Notes under the pieces: generated by a model
The model's database searches: none
What the model saw: only the letters and a program-made list of their open reading frames with translations
Told to the model about the DNA's origin: nothing
Assembly: GCA_944386335.1 (NCBI GenBank)
Contig: CALXAQ010000049.1
Location: forward strand, 1-5,706
Origin: an uncultured Clostridia bacterium
GTDB lineage: Bacteria > Bacillota > Clostridia > TANB77 > CAG-508
Length of the DNA: 5,706 nucleotides
Direction: 5' to 3'
Shown here: piece by piece, positions 4,482-5,706 of the stretch
Position numbering within the stretch: the stretch's first letter is position 1
Layout: the number at the start of each line of letters is the position of its first letter
Made by a program: the position numbers and the translations under genes

Positions 4482-5706
4482 ATGCCAGGACCAATGGGAG
4501 GCCCAAGACGTGGGGTTGGAATGAATACAGAAAAGGCAAGTGATTTTAAAGGAACTACTAAAAAATTAATCAAAGATTATTTGTCAAAATATAAAGTGGC
4601 GTTAATCATCGTTATGATTTTTGCAATAGGAAGTACCATCTTTACCATTGTAGGACCAAAAATTTTAGGAAATGCTACAACCGAAATTTTTAATGGTTTT
4701 GTAGATAAGTTATCTGGTGGTAGTGGAATTGATTTTGGAGCAATTGGTACAATTTTGTTTACCTTGTTAGGATTATATATTCTTAGTGCACTATTTTCCT
4801 TTATCCAAGGATTTGTTATGACAGGAGTGGCACAAAAACTAACATTCCGCTTGCGTAGTGATTTAATTGCCAAAATTAATCGTCTGCCAATGCGTTACTT
4901 TGATAAAAGAACAAATGGAGAAGTTTTATCAGTTATTACAAACGACATAGATACACTTTCTCAAAACTTGAACCAAAGTATTACACATATTATTACATCT
5001 ATTTGTACAATTATTGGTATATTAATTATGATGTTTAGCATCAGTTGGAAAATGACATTAGTATCTTTAGTTATTTTACCAGTAGCTACGGTTATAGTAA
5101 GATTTATTGTAAAAAAATCACAAAAGTTCTTCCAAAGACAACAAGAATACCTAGGACATGTAAATGGTCAAGTAGAAGAAATTTATGGAGGACACAATAT
5201 TGTAAAGGCATTTAATGGAGAAGAAAAGGCAATTGAAGCTTTCCAAAAGCAAAATAGAGAGCTATATCGTTCTGGATGGAGATCACAATTTTTATCAGGA
5301 CTAATGCATCCATTAATGAACTTCTTAGGAAATGTAGGTTATGTAGCAGTTGCTATATTAGGAGGATATTTTGCTATACAAGGAAAAATTACAGTAGGTA
5401 ACATCCAATCTTTTATTCAATATAGTAGACAATTTACACAACCAATAGCACAAATAGCACAAGTTTCTGGTATGCTACAATCTATGGTAGCTGCAGCAGA
5501 AAGAGTATTTACATTCCTAGAAGAAAAAGAAGAAATACCAGAAATAGAAAATCCAAAGAGTACAGAAGGATTAAAAGGAAATGTTACATTTGACCATGTA
5601 CAATTTGGTTATGATGATGATAAAATGATTATTCATGATTTCTGTGCTGATGTAAAAGATGGACAAAAAATAGCAATTGTAGGACCAACAGGAGCCGGAA
5701 AAACAA
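4482..5706 (+). CDS. ABC exporter half-transporter, partner subunit, 3' end missing
   Basis: The first 408 codons of the second half-exporter; the window stops just after Walker A. A Gly/Pro-rich N-terminus (MPGPMGGPRRG) precedes EKASDFKGT, a start I know from the second member of clostridial exporter pairs. TM1 is at about 39-58, TM2 at about 86-112 after a short outer loop, so it lacks its partner's large insertion. The MRYFDKRTNGEVLS segment is the conserved coupling region of type IV exporters, followed by TM3-4, the EEIYGGHNIVKAFNGE segment and TM5-6. The ATPase domain shows A-loop Tyr377 and Walker A GPTGAGKT (401-408). Signature, Walker B and switch His are outside the window. As partner of the degenerate subunit it should carry the canonical catalytic Glu and His. 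It starts directly after the upstream stop codon, so the two are surely one operon and very probably one heterodimer. Confidence 0.93.
   Translation, partial: MPGPMGGPRRGVGMNTEKASDFKGTTKKLIKDYLSKYKVALIIVMIFAIGSTIFTIVGPKILGNATTEIFNGFVDKLSGGSGIDFGAIGTILFTLLGLYILSALFSFIQGFVMTGVAQKLTFRLRSDLIAKINRLPMRYFDKRTNGEVLSVITNDIDTLSQNLNQSITHIITSICTIIGILIMMFSISWKMTLVSLVILPVATVIVRFIVKKSQKFFQRQQEYLGHVNGQVEEIYGGHNIVKAFNGEEKAIEAFQKQNRELYRSGWRSQFLSGLMHPLMNFLGNVGYVAVAILGGYFAIQGKITVGNIQSFIQYSRQFTQPIAQIAQVSGMLQSMVAAAERVFTFLEEKEEIPEIENPKSTEGLKGNVTFDHVQFGYDDDKMIIHDFCADVKDGQKIAIVGPTGAGKT

Overview
The window looks like chromosomal DNA of a low-GC Gram-positive bacterium, most likely a clostridial or Lachnospiraceae-like Firmicute. 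The evidence is AT-rich coding sequence, strong purine-rich Shine-Dalgarno sites (AAGGAGG type) before the genes whose starts are visible, a near-perfect housekeeping promoter, and protein families typical of that group. The genus cannot be told from this stretch. All genes read on the plus strand.

Left block (1-1384): the 3' end of a DUF3006-like gene, then a membrane-anchored or lipidated ComEC/Rec2-type metallo-beta-lactamase-fold hydrolase. Next comes a 41-codon gene for a single-pass membrane protein with clearly higher GC than its neighbours. A strong intrinsic terminator (17-bp stem closed by GAAA) lies ten bases after that small gene and ends the block.

Control region (1385-1570): a consensus promoter (TTGACA, 17 bp, TATAAT) carries two identical 13-bp palindromes, one inside the spacer and one at the expected transcription start. 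These fit operators for the TetR-family repressor encoded just downstream. Between promoter and repressor gene sits a 70-base perfect inverted repeat whose arms are themselves near-palindromes. It resembles a REPIN-like mobile element inserted into the 5' untranslated leader.

Right block (1571-5706): a TetR-family regulator followed by two half-size ABC exporter genes at 16-nt and 0-nt gaps. The second exporter gene runs off the window at its Walker A motif. The first subunit has a large acidic extracytoplasmic insertion after its first membrane helix. It also carries Asp and Gln in place of the catalytic Glu and switch His, as expected for the degenerate half of a heterodimeric exporter. The simplest reading is a self-regulated efflux operon: ligand releases the repressor from its own promoter, and repressor and exporter are induced together. 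The least explained parts are the small membrane protein, the inverted repeat in the leader and the exporter's insertion domain.
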